A stretch of 41,934 nt of DNA from DASWVC01 sp036401335 (GTDB taxonomy: Bacteria; Verrucomicrobiota; Verrucomicrobiia; Chthoniobacterales; JAFAMB01), in assembly GCA_036401335.1 (NCBI GenBank), contig DASWVC010000170.1, positions 1 through 41,934 on the forward strand, in the 5' to 3' direction. The notes below the pieces were generated by a model. It made no database searches. It was given only the letters and a program-made list of their open reading frames with translations, and was not told where the DNA came from. How positions within the stretch are numbered: position 1 is the stretch's first letter; each line of letters begins with the position of its first letter. This document shows positions 33,003 to 41,127 of the stretch, in pieces. Both the position numbers and the translations under genes were made by a program.

Positions 33003-33857
33003 ATGGGCAGTGAAACTGGGCAATCCGGACCCGAGACCGGCACGTTGCGCGGTGGACACGGCAACCGTCTGTTTTACCGGCGATGGCGGGCACCCGGGGT
33101 CGAAAAAACCCTCTTGATTGTGCATGGCCTGAGCGAACACAGCGCCCGGTACCTGCACGTGGGCGGTTTTTTCCAGGCACGCGGGTACAACGTCATGGCC
33201 TTTGACCTGCGCGGGCATGGCCGGAGTGAAGGCCGGCGCGGATGGGTGGGGCGTTATGCAGACTTGGGAACTGACCTGGAGGCCGTTTTCCAGGAAGTGG
33301 ACGCTCGGCGGACAGTGGTTTTCGCCCATTCGTTCGGGGCGCAGCTCGCCCTTTGGTTTCTCGCGCAATCCGGGCAGCGTCCCCAGGGACTGGTGGCAAG
33401 TGCGCCCTGGCTTGCCCTCACCGAGCCGCCCGGACCGAACCTTGTGCGGTTCGCCCGTTTCCTGAATCTTTGGTGGCCGGCCTTCGGGTTTCGCAGCGGG
33501 ATCACCGGCGCAAAGGTCTCCGGCGACCAGGCGTTCCTCGATTCTTTCGAAGACAAGCACCTGGGTCTGCGCGTCGTCCGGGTCCGCACCTACTTTGAGG
33601 CGGAGCGCACCGCCGCCGGGTTGCGGGACCGGCCGCGCTGCCCGGTCCCGGTCCTGCTGGCGCATGGTTCCGACGACCCGGTGACTTCCCTGGCAGAAAC
33701 GCTCAAATTTTTCGAACGGCTTGAGGCACCAGCCAAAGAACTCAGGATCTACCCGGGATTCCGGCATGAACTGCACAATGAGACCGGGCGGGATACCGTC
33801 CTGCAGGATTATTTCGAGTGGATCGAAGGCCGGCTGAAGGGGAAGGTGTCGGGGTAA
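33003..33857 (+). CDS. Alpha/beta hydrolase, monoacylglycerol lipase/lysophospholipase type
   Basis: 284-residue cytoplasmic serine hydrolase. VHGLSEHSARYLHVGGFFQARGYNVMAFDLRGHGRSEG is characteristic of the PldB/monoglyceride-lipase group. The catalytic serine lies in FAHSFGAQ (GxSxG variant AHSFG), the acid in AHGSDDPVTS and the histidine in GFRHELHNE. It starts 28 nt after the dehydrogenase. Its stop codon falls inside the repeat unit GGTGTCGGGGTAACGG that opens the next palindromic element. Confidence 0.88.
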   Translation: MGSETGQSGPETGTLRGGHGNRLFYRRWRAPGVEKTLLIVHGLSEHSARYLHVGGFFQARGYNVMAFDLRGHGRSEGRRGWVGRYADLGTDLEAVFQEVDARRTVVFAHSFGAQLALWFLAQSGQRPQGLVASAPWLALTEPPGPNLVRFARFLNLWWPAFGFRSGITGAKVSGDQAFLDSFEDKHLGLRVVRVRTYFEAERTAAGLRDRPRCPVPVLLAHGSDDPVTSLAETLKFFERLEAPAKELRIYPGFRHELHNETGRDTVLQDYFEWIEGRLKGKVSG

Positions 33858-34298
33858 CGGAGTGGGAAAAAGGTATCGAAGCAATGGCGCTAAAGTAAGG
33901 GCGTTTGGGCCCTCAAAGGGCACCGGATCGGGCGGCAGGCGCGGCAGGCGGAAAGGGGGTCACGCCTTAAGTTTGAAGGTTTCCCGGGAGACCATGCCGG
34001 GCGCGGGGTGCGGCGGGTCGCCATTCCGGGGCGCTTGGGGGCACGCAACCCCGGGGATGCCACCCCAATACCCCGGCGGCGAAGGGACTCGCCGCCCTAC
34101 CGGGCCGCGGTTCGCCTGCCGGCCAAAACGGGAAACGGCTTAAGTTAACGCCTATGGGTCGCGTGACCCTACCGGACCACCGCCCGATCCGGTGCCCTTT
34201 GGGGGCTCAAACGTTCTTATCTTAGTGGCATTACTCCGACACCCCCATACTCCGTCACTCCGATACCCTCTTCCACCCCGACACTCCGTTACCTTCTT
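33842..34298. repeat. Palindromic MITE-like element between convergent genes
   Basis: The 431-nt gap and the last codons of both flanking genes form an imperfect long inverted repeat. A 22-nt perfect core at 33914-33935 is complementary to 34180-34201. The outer arms repeat short units (GGTGTCGGGGTAACGGAGTG on the left; several CGGAGT/GGGGTATCGG-type units on the right strand). Inside are a palindromic module (34075-34101) and TAAGTTAACGCCTATGGG (34141-34158). No coding capacity is seen. Confidence 0.7.
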
Positions 34299-35470
34299 CC
34301 AAACGGTTCAAACACGACCCGCAGGCATCCACCCTCCTTGTGCTTGAACATTTTGTAGGCATGCCCGGCTTCGTCCAAGGCCATCCTGTGAGTCACCATC
34401 ACGCTGGGATCAACTTCACCGCTGGCCACATAATCAATCAACCGGTCGAGGTAACGTTGCGCATGCATCTGGCCGCTGCGCAGTTGCAATCCTTTGTTCA
34501 TCAATGCCCCGAGGGGAATCTTGTCGGCCAAACCGCCGTACACACCGATGATCGAAAGGGTACCGCCTTTGCGGCAGGAGAGAATCGCCTCGCGGAGCAC
34601 GTGAGGCCGTTCGGTCTCGAGGCGAAACGTTTGTTTGATTCGGTCGTAAGCGCCTTCAATTCCCGGATGGTGCGCCTCCATGCCGACGGCATCGATGCAG
34701 GCGTCCGGGCCGCGGCCGCCAGTCAATTCGCGAAGCGCCGTCTGCACGTCAACCTTTGTGTAATCCAGGGTCTGGGCTCCAAAACGGTTGGCGGCCATGG
34801 CCAGGCGTTCCGGGTAGCGGTCGATTGCGATCACACGCTCAGCACCGAGCAGGTACGCACTCTTAATCGCGAACAAGCCGACCGCGCCGGCACCCCACAC
34901 CGCCACCACCTCGCCGCCCTGCAATCCGCACAGGTCAGCCGCCATAAACCCGGTGGGAAAAGCGTCGGAGATAAAAAGGGCCTGCTCGTTGGTGATCCCG
35001 TCCGGCAACTTTCGAGCTCCCTGGTCAGCAAACGGGACCCGCACGTATTCCGCGTGGCTTCCAGCGTAGCCGCCAACCAGGTGAGAATAGCCGAAAATAC
35101 CGCAGGGCGAATACCCCCAAAGCTTCTCGGCCAGATGGGCGTTGGGATTGCTGTTGTCACACAGCGACCAGAGGTCGCGCCGGCAATAGTAACATTCACC
35201 GCACCCGATGACGGAGGCGACCACAACACGGTCGCCCGCCGCAAGTTTTTTTACCGCCGGACCAGCTTCGGCGACTTCACCCATAAATTCATGGCCGATG
35301 ATGTCGCCCGTTTCCATAAAGGGGATGTACCCGTCGTAAAGGTGCAGGTCTGACCCGCAAATCGTGGTCGCAAGCACCTTCAGGATGATGTCGTGCGGGT
35401 TGATCAGGTGGGGATCAGGAACCGTTTCAACTCCAACCTTGTGGATGCCCTGCCAACAAATCGCTTTCAT
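34289..35470 (-). CDS. Zinc-dependent alcohol dehydrogenase, formaldehyde-dehydrogenase-like
   Basis: 393-residue medium-chain dehydrogenase. Catalytic zinc ligands ICGSDLHLYDGY and GDIIGHEFMGEV; structural zinc motif GCGECYYCRRDLWSLC. The Rossmann GAGAVGLFAIKSAYLLGAERVIAIDRYPER region is intact. The family resembles glutathione-independent formaldehyde dehydrogenase-like enzymes, often paired with SRPBCC genes. The start ATG before KAICWQG lies 20 nt after the SRPBCC stop. Its C-terminal GRR and stop are coded by the end of the palindromic element. Confidence 0.9.
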   Translation of the reverse strand: MKAICWQGIHKVGVETVPDPHLINPHDIILKVLATTICGSDLHLYDGYIPFMETGDIIGHEFMGEVAEAGPAVKKLAAGDRVVVASVIGCGECYYCRRDLWSLCDNSNPNAHLAEKLWGYSPCGIFGYSHLVGGYAGSHAEYVRVPFADQGARKLPDGITNEQALFISDAFPTGFMAADLCGLQGGEVVAVWGAGAVGLFAIKSAYLLGAERVIAIDRYPERLAMAANRFGAQTLDYTKVDVQTALRELTGGRGPDACIDAVGMEAHHPGIEGAYDRIKQTFRLETERPHVLREAILSCRKGGTLSIIGVYGGLADKIPLGALMNKGLQLRSGQMHAQRYLDRLIDYVASGEVDPSVMVTHRMALDEAGHAYKMFKHKEGGCLRVVFEPFGRR

Positions 35471-35490
35471 CGTCTTGCCGCTGCGTCGTC

Positions 35491-36222
35491 TTACCGGTCG
35501 GGTGACAGTACCCTGCCCAGAACGGAGCGCACCCCGGCCGATTGGCCAGCCGTGTCCGCAGTTTCCCCGGCTTCCACGAGTTGTTTGAGGCGCTGCAATG
35601 CCCGCGTGACCTTTGTCCGCCATCCCAGGCCGGCTGCTTTATCCGCCAGGATGCCTGCGGGTGACGCCACGCCTTCCTGCTGCAATTGCACCTCGACCTC
35701 CGTTCCTTGATTCCCGGGGGCGTTGCGCAGCGTTAATTGTCCGGCATGGCCCGGCTTGCCTTCCGAGGTCACATGCCAAGCCACGAATTCATTCGCTCGT
35801 TCCGCCGTTACTTCAACTTGCCAACGTGCCGGCGCTTTGCCGTGGGCGCCTTCCTCCACGGTGAAGGAGGAAACCCCGGTCCGGTTAACCTCCGTGACCG
35901 CCCCCAGCGCGCCCCGGATCCGTTCCGGATTTTTGAGGTACCCGTAGATCTCCGCAGCCGGCCGGTTGATCGTGACAACCGCGAACGTGGTTGCAGAAGC
36001 ACTCCGATCCGCCGTGTCCACGCCCAAGAGCCCATAAAGTTCGCAGTGTCCGCGAAGGGACCGGTAAACCAGGCAGGCACCGCTGCCCACCGCTAACCAC
36101 CGCGGCCACGATGGCCGGGCCAGGCCGTAGGCGATGAGCAAACCACCGCCCAGACCGCCTACCCAGCGCTCCGTAACCCCGACGTTGGTGGATCCCGGGG
36201 AATGGACTCGATCCTCGTGCAT
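35491..36222 (-). CDS. DUF2892/SRPBCC family protein
   Basis: 243 residues from the ATG before HEDRVHS (a GTG lies 5 codons upstream). The N-terminal 70 residues form a short two-span membrane region of DUF2892 type (NVGVTERWVGGLGGGLLIAYGL and ACLVYRSLRGHCELYGLLGV). A SRPBCC (cyclase/dehydrase-like) domain follows, about 80-215 (FAVVTINRPAAEIYGYLKNPERIRGALG, FVAWHVTSEGKPGHAG). This fusion often precedes zinc alcohol dehydrogenases, as here. Ligand binding is predicted; no catalytic role is known. Confidence 0.8.
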   Translation of the reverse strand: MHEDRVHSPGSTNVGVTERWVGGLGGGLLIAYGLARPSWPRWLAVGSGACLVYRSLRGHCELYGLLGVDTADRSASATTFAVVTINRPAAEIYGYLKNPERIRGALGAVTEVNRTGVSSFTVEEGAHGKAPARWQVEVTAERANEFVAWHVTSEGKPGHAGQLTLRNAPGNQGTEVEVQLQQEGVASPAGILADKAAGLGWRTKVTRALQRLKQLVEAGETADTAGQSAGVRSVLGRVLSPDR

Positions 36223-36377
36223 CCGATCAGATCGCACCCGAGTCGGTGCTTCAGCTTCTTCCGACCCGACTTTCTGGGCTGCGCGGAGTGAAACGGCGTG
36301 AGAACACCCGAAAACCTACGGACAACTATAGATTCACTTTGAAGGTCGCTGCACTTTGGGTATTTTCGGGTTTCCCT

Positions 36378-37235
36378 ATGTCTACGACCGAATACGCACA
36401 CCCTGAAGCTTTGGTCAGCACCGAGTGGGTGGCCGAACACTTGGATGATGCAAACGTCCGCATCATCGAGAGCAACGAGGACGTGCTCCTTTACGATACC
36501 GGGCACCTGCCCGGTGCAGTGCACGTTGACTGGCGGCAGGACCTTAACGATCCGACCGTTCGGGATTACCTTGCCCCGGCAGAGTTCGCCAGGCTGGCGG
36601 GGCGCCTGGGCCTTACCCCAGCGACCACCGTAGTTTTCTACGGGGACAAATCCAACTGGTGGGCCTGTTATGCGCTCTGGGTTTTCACGCTGTTCGGCCA
36701 CCAGGACCTCCGGATCATGAACGGCGGCCGTGACAAGTGGGTGGCCGAAGGACGGCCGCTGACGAAAGCAAAACGCAGCCACCCTCCTACCGATTACCCG
36801 GTGCCGGCGAAGCGTAACGACGACGAGATTCGTGCGTTCTTCCAGGACACCCTTAAACACAGCCAAGAGCGCAAGCCGCTTATCGATGTGCGTTCGCCTG
36901 GGGAATTTAAGGGGGAGATCACCCACATGCCCGAATACCCTCAGGAAGGGGTGCTCCGCGGCGGCCACGTTCCGGGGGCTAAATCAGTGCCCTGGAAAAC
37001 GGCGGTAAACGCCGACAGTACGTTCAAGCCCGCGGCGGAGCTTCGGCAAATTTATCAGGGAACCCTCGGCTTTAAGCCGTCTGATGACATGGTGGTTTAT
37101 TGCCGGATCGGCGAGCGATCCAGCCACACCTGGTTTGTGTTAACCAAGCTGCTCGGCTTCGAAAAGGTCCGCAATTACGACGGGTCCTGGACCGAATGGG
37201 GCAATGCCGTCCGGGTTCCGATCGAAAAACCTTGA
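36378..37235 (+). CDS. Thiosulfate/3-mercaptopyruvate sulfurtransferase (two-domain rhodanese)
   Basis: 285 residues with two rhodanese domains. The inactive N-terminal half includes VRIIESNEDVLLYDTGHLPGAVHVDW; the active half includes PLIDVRSPGEFKG, RGGHVPGAKSVPW and the catalytic C242 in YCRIGERSSH. The CRIGERS loop matches thiosulfate sulfurtransferases of the CysA/SseA type. It is divergent from the SRPBCC gene. A SufE-like gene begins 2 nt after its stop, implying a shared sulfur-transfer role. Confidence 0.92.
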   Translation: MSTTEYAHPEALVSTEWVAEHLDDANVRIIESNEDVLLYDTGHLPGAVHVDWRQDLNDPTVRDYLAPAEFARLAGRLGLTPATTVVFYGDKSNWWACYALWVFTLFGHQDLRIMNGGRDKWVAEGRPLTKAKRSHPPTDYPVPAKRNDDEIRAFFQDTLKHSQERKPLIDVRSPGEFKGEITHMPEYPQEGVLRGGHVPGAKSVPWKTAVNADSTFKPAAELRQIYQGTLGFKPSDDMVVYCRIGERSSHTWFVLTKLLGFEKVRNYDGSWTEWGNAVRVPIEKP

Positions 37236-37237
37236 AA

Positions 37238-37747
37238 ATGGATTGCAGTCAGTTGGATGCGCTAGGATCAGTAGGGATGGTGGAGAGCGACTCCCATTAC
37301 CCTGCTGGTTTGCAAAAAATCATCGATCTTTTCCAGCTGTTACCTAACGAGGAGAAACGTGAAACGCTCATCTCCTACGCGGAGCAAGCGGCTCGCTGGG
37401 TGCCGAAACCGGGAGAGGCTTACGATTTGGAAGACGTTCGCAAGGACGAAGAATGCACGGACACGGTGGGCGTCTACCTTCGGGTGAGCCGCGAGCGCCA
37501 AGTGCTCTTTCGCGTTTCGCTCGGCCCTCAGGTGCAAACGCTGACCCGTGCGATGACTTCCATTCTCTGCCGCGGGCTGGACCGCGCTTCGCCTGAAGAG
37601 GTGCTCGAAGTGCCCAGTGACTTTGTGCCGAAAATTGTGGGGGCAGACCTCGTACGGGCGCGGTCACACACCGTCTATTACGTGCTGACACGGATGAAAG
37701 GGATTGCCCGGGCGTACCTTAATCGCGAACGCGCCGCTGCTTCTTGA
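37238..37747 (+). CDS. sufE: SufE-like cysteine desulfuration protein
   Basis: 169 residues. The SufE fold is indicated by LQKIIDLFQLLPNEEKRETLISYAEQ, the sulfur-accepting cysteine C73 (KDEECTDTVGVYLRV) and the later LTRAMTSILCRGLDRASPEEVLEVPSDFV region. SufE takes persulfide from a SufS-type desulfurase for Fe-S assembly. No sufS is in view; coupling to a rhodanese suggests a route from thiosulfate or mercaptopyruvate. The start ATG lies 2 nt after the rhodanese stop; an ATG 13 codons later is the alternative. Confidence 0.82.
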   Translation: MDCSQLDALGSVGMVESDSHYPAGLQKIIDLFQLLPNEEKRETLISYAEQAARWVPKPGEAYDLEDVRKDEECTDTVGVYLRVSRERQVLFRVSLGPQVQTLTRAMTSILCRGLDRASPEEVLEVPSDFVPKIVGADLVRARSHTVYYVLTRMKGIARAYLNRERAAAS

Positions 37748-37750
37748 ACG

Positions 37751-38242
37751 GTGCACGCGGGATCGGATTGGAAGGGCAAGCGAACGCTCCAGACCCTCGG
37801 GTTGATGGGGTGCCTCTGCCTGGAAGTGGGCTGCGTCAGGTCACGTCCATGTGAAAACCTTGTCCGTGAAGAGGACCCTTCCCCCGATGGCCGGGTTAAG
37901 GCCGTTGTTTTTGAACGGCGCTGCCCCGATTTAGGCCAGCGTACCACCCAGATCTCGATCCTTAAACGAGACGGATCGTTGGGCAATGGGAACGGGAACA
38001 TTTTCGCCGCGGATGAACCGATTCTGGTAAAAGTCGGGTGGCAAGGCAACGGCAAGCTCGTCGTGTACAGCTTGGCGGATTTGACCAAAGGCACTCGTCT
38101 GGTAAAGGCGGGTGACATTGCGATCGAGTACGAACAAATGATGGAAACCGATTTGTTGGCGCCGCTGGACAGCCCCGGGGCCGTGGCCAGTCCCTCGGTG
38201 CGGACTGCGTCGCCAGTGCCGACCGGCGCCCCCGCCCAATAG
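37751..38242 (+). CDS. Putative lipoprotein of unknown function
   Basis: 163 residues beginning at a GTG. The N-terminus is basic, then hydrophobic with a plausible lipobox (LGLMGC) near residue 21. The mature part has PSPDGRVKAVVFERRCPDLGQRTTQISIL, a pattern I recognise from widespread uncharacterised proteins with SPDG..AVVF.R.C. The C-terminus is rich in Pro, Ala and Ser. It starts 3 nt after the SufE-like gene. The function is unknown. Confidence 0.65.
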   Translation: MHAGSDWKGKRTLQTLGLMGCLCLEVGCVRSRPCENLVREEDPSPDGRVKAVVFERRCPDLGQRTTQISILKRDGSLGNGNGNIFAADEPILVKVGWQGNGKLVVYSLADLTKGTRLVKAGDIAIEYEQMMETDLLAPLDSPGAVASPSVRTASPVPTGAPAQ

Positions 38243-38293
38243 GAGTGCGCCCGGAGGGGTGCCTGTCCCCAAGCGCCCTCTGGCTAACCCCGG

Positions 38294-40495
38294 TTAGGCA
38301 CCTGTTGAAGACGCCAAAATTGTCCCGTTCGCCACAACCCCGCCGGTACCGTCCGCATCGGGGTTAGCCGGATCTGGTCCCATCGGTTCCCAACCTGCCA
38401 GGGCGGCCTTCAGTTCCGGCGGTCGGACTGGTTTGCTCAGGTAATCGTTCATGCCCGCCCCCAGGCAGCTTTCGCGGTCGCCCTGCAGGGCGTTGGCGGT
38501 CAAGGCGATGATGTAAACGGGCGTTTTCCGGCGGCCATTGGAATCAGCGTCCCGTTCGCGCTTGCGGATCGCCCGAGACGCTTTGTACCCGTCCATCTCG
38601 GGCATCTGGCAGTCCATCAGGATCACGTCGTACGGGATGCGCTGGAGGGCGGCAAGCGCCTCCAGGCCATTCGCCACTGCGTCGGCGTGATGACCGAGCT
38701 TGTGCAGTTGGCGAAGCACTACTTTCTGGTTGATTGGGTTGTCTTCCGCCACCAGGATGCGCGGCAGGCGGCGTATTGCACCTTGGCGGGGAAGTGGGGC
38801 CGGCACCGTGCTGGCCGGCAGGCGGGGGCTGGCGCGGCCCGTGACGCTGGCCAGGCATTCGTAAAGACGGGTGCGTTTGACCGGCTTGACCAGCAGATCT
38901 TCGATGCCGGCCTCCCGGAACACGTCAGTGTCTGCTTGCTGGCCCAAGGCGGTGAGCATTACGAGACGGGTGTGGGAAAGGGCAGCATCCGCCCGGATGG
39001 CGCGAGCCAGCGTAAGTCCGTCCATCCCGGGCATCATCAGGTCCAGGATCGCCAAGTCAAAAGGATCGCCCGTGTCTGCACGCGTTCGGAGCACCGCAAG
39101 TGCTTCGCGACCGCCTGCGACCGCCTCCGGACGCAGGTGCAGGTGCGTGCAGTGGAGCGCAAGGATCTTTCGGCTGGTGCCGTTGTCATCCACAATGAGC
39201 ACGTGCAGGCCGGACATTTCCCGGTGATCGGGAGGGGATGGCAAAGCCGCTCGCTTCTCAAACTGTGCGGTAAACCAGAAGGTTGAACCATGTCCAAGCT
39301 CACTCTCAAGCCCGATTTCTCCTTGCATCATGCCGACCAACTGCCGGGCAATCGCTAAACCCAGGCCCGTGCCGCCGTACTTGCGCGTGACCGTGCCATC
39401 TGCCTGGCTGAATGCCTGGAACAGGTGGTCCTGCGTGGCCCGGCTGATCCCGATGCCGGTGTCCTTGACCTCAAAGCGCAGTTTCACCGCGCCTTCCATG
39501 TCGGTGACTTGCCTGACCCGTAAGGCCACTTCGCCGTGTTCGGTGAACTTGATGGCGTTGTTTAATAGATTTGTGAGGACCTGCCCCAACCGACCGGCAT
39601 CGCCGCGAAGCGAGCTGCAAGTGCCGAACGGCATCAGGCCCAACAGTTCCAGCCCTTTCAGCTGTGCTTTTTCGGCGAGCATTTCGAGCGTGTCTTCGAG
39701 TACGTCACGCAGGTCGAAATCCAGCGTTTCCAACGTCAGATGCCCGGCGTCGATGGTCGAGAAATCCAGAATGTCATTGATAATGGTCAGCAGGAGGTCA
39801 CCGCTATGGCGAACGGTTTCGACGTAATCGCGCTGCACACGATCCAACGGGGTGTCGAGTAAGAGGCTGGTCATGCCCACGACGGCATTCATCGGGGTAC
39901 GGATCTCGTGGCTCATGTTGGCCAGGAACTGCGACCGGGAATGTACCGCTGCGCGCAGCAAGGTTTCGGTGTGCCGAAGTTGGGCGATGGTTTCTTTGTG
40001 GTCGCTCAGGGTCCGGCGTAGTTCCAGCTGAGCCACCACCTGGTGGGCCAACACCTCCAGCGAGGTGCCCTGTTCGCTGCTCAACGTCCGTGGGACAGAA
40101 TCGATCGTGCACAGCATGCCGATCCGTTGGCCTTCCGGCGTGGTCAAGGGTACCCCGTGGTAGAACCGGATCTGAATGCCAGTGGTGACCAGCGGGTTAG
40201 CAGCAAACCGGTCGTCCAACCGCGCGTCGGGAACAATCAAAGGTTCCGGCTGCAGGACGCCGTGCGCGCAAAAAGCGATGGAGCGCGGCAGTTCGCTGAA
40301 GTTGAGGCCCACCTTGGATTTGAACCATTGGCGGTCGTGGTCGATCAAGCTGATCAACGCAATTGGGGTGCCGCAGATCTGTGCCGCCAAAGCCGTGAGA
40401 TCGTCAAACGCCGGTTCGGGACCCGTGTCGAGAATTCGGTACACATCCAACGCCTTTTGCCGCCCTGCTTCATCGGGGGGCAACGGCGCAATCAT
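38294..40495 (-). CDS. Hybrid histidine kinase: GAF-HisKA-HATPase-REC-REC
   Basis: 733 residues, no membrane span, so cytoplasmic. GAF domain about 15-160 (FDDLTALAAQICGTPIALISLIDHDRQWFKS). HisKA with H196 (ANMSHEIRTPMN). HATPase 295-412 with N box (LLNNAIKFTEHG), G1 (VKDTGIGIS) and G2 (GGTGLGLAIARQ). First receiver 430-545 with D485 (LAILDLMMPGMDG); second receiver 578-700 with D628 (ILMDCQMPEMDG). It probably passes phosphate to the HPt protein encoded upstream in the same direction (78 nt gap). The GAF ligand is unknown. Confidence 0.93.
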   Translation of the reverse strand: MIAPLPPDEAGRQKALDVYRILDTGPEPAFDDLTALAAQICGTPIALISLIDHDRQWFKSKVGLNFSELPRSIAFCAHGVLQPEPLIVPDARLDDRFAANPLVTTGIQIRFYHGVPLTTPEGQRIGMLCTIDSVPRTLSSEQGTSLEVLAHQVVAQLELRRTLSDHKETIAQLRHTETLLRAAVHSRSQFLANMSHEIRTPMNAVVGMTSLLLDTPLDRVQRDYVETVRHSGDLLLTIINDILDFSTIDAGHLTLETLDFDLRDVLEDTLEMLAEKAQLKGLELLGLMPFGTCSSLRGDAGRLGQVLTNLLNNAIKFTEHGEVALRVRQVTDMEGAVKLRFEVKDTGIGISRATQDHLFQAFSQADGTVTRKYGGTGLGLAIARQLVGMMQGEIGLESELGHGSTFWFTAQFEKRAALPSPPDHREMSGLHVLIVDDNGTSRKILALHCTHLHLRPEAVAGGREALAVLRTRADTGDPFDLAILDLMMPGMDGLTLARAIRADAALSHTRLVMLTALGQQADTDVFREAGIEDLLVKPVKRTRLYECLASVTGRASPRLPASTVPAPLPRQGAIRRLPRILVAEDNPINQKVVLRQLHKLGHHADAVANGLEALAALQRIPYDVILMDCQMPEMDGYKASRAIRKRERDADSNGRRKTPVYIIALTANALQGDRESCLGAGMNDYLSKPVRPPELKAALAGWEPMGPDPANPDADGTGGVVANGTILASSTGA

Positions 40496-40573
40496 CGGGA
40501 AACGTCAGGTATCGGCCATCGCATAAAGGAAAAACGGAGCTTGCGCATCCCCCCCTGAGGGTGCGGATGGCAG

Positions 40574-41011
40574 TCATCGCAACGTCTGAAGGTAACCGGC
40601 GAGGAACGCCTTGATTTGCTCCAGGCCCTCACCGGTCTGCGCATAAGCCTGCGCGGCGCCGTTGAGTTGGCCTGATTTTCCCATCCGTTCCAATCCCTGC
40701 AGTGCAGGCACAACGGCGGTCATCCCACAGCTCGAGCTCGCTCCTTTGAACTGGTGCGCGACCTGTTCAACTTCCGGGGCGGCACCGTTCCGGATCGCGG
40801 TCCCCAGCTTTTGCATCAGGTTTTGCGATTCGTCCAGGAACAGGTCGACCATTTCACGAAGCTGTTCGGGATCGTCGTCGCTCACCTCCAGCAAACGCGG
40901 CAGGTCGACCGGCGAAACGTCCCGAGTGGTGGAACCGCCCGAAGCATCCACCACCGTCGTGGGGTGCGGACCCGTCGCAAAGTCGCCTTGACCTTGGAGG
41001 GGTGCATTCAT
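40574..41011 (-). CDS. HPt phosphotransfer protein
   Basis: 145 residues. A helical HPt domain (about 36-145) carries the phospho-histidine H86 in VAHQFKGASSSCG, the standard AHxLKGxSxxxG motif. The N-terminal 35 residues are low in structure. It lies 78 nt upstream of the hybrid kinase in the same direction, so the two form a phosphorelay unit; the final response regulator is not in this locus. Confidence 0.9.
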   Translation of the reverse strand: MNAPLQGQGDFATGPHPTTVVDASGGSTTRDVSPVDLPRLLEVSDDDPEQLREMVDLFLDESQNLMQKLGTAIRNGAAPEVEQVAHQFKGASSSCGMTAVVPALQGLERMGKSGQLNGAAQAYAQTGEGLEQIKAFLAGYLQTLR

Positions 41012-41127
41012 GGGAAAACAAACCTGGCTTGAAGCGGCATTGATTTCATAGAGCCAATACCTTTCAACGGAATCTGTTCCCCATCTTTTAGTAAAAAGGT
41101 TGGAGAATATGGCGTAACGGCGCGGCG

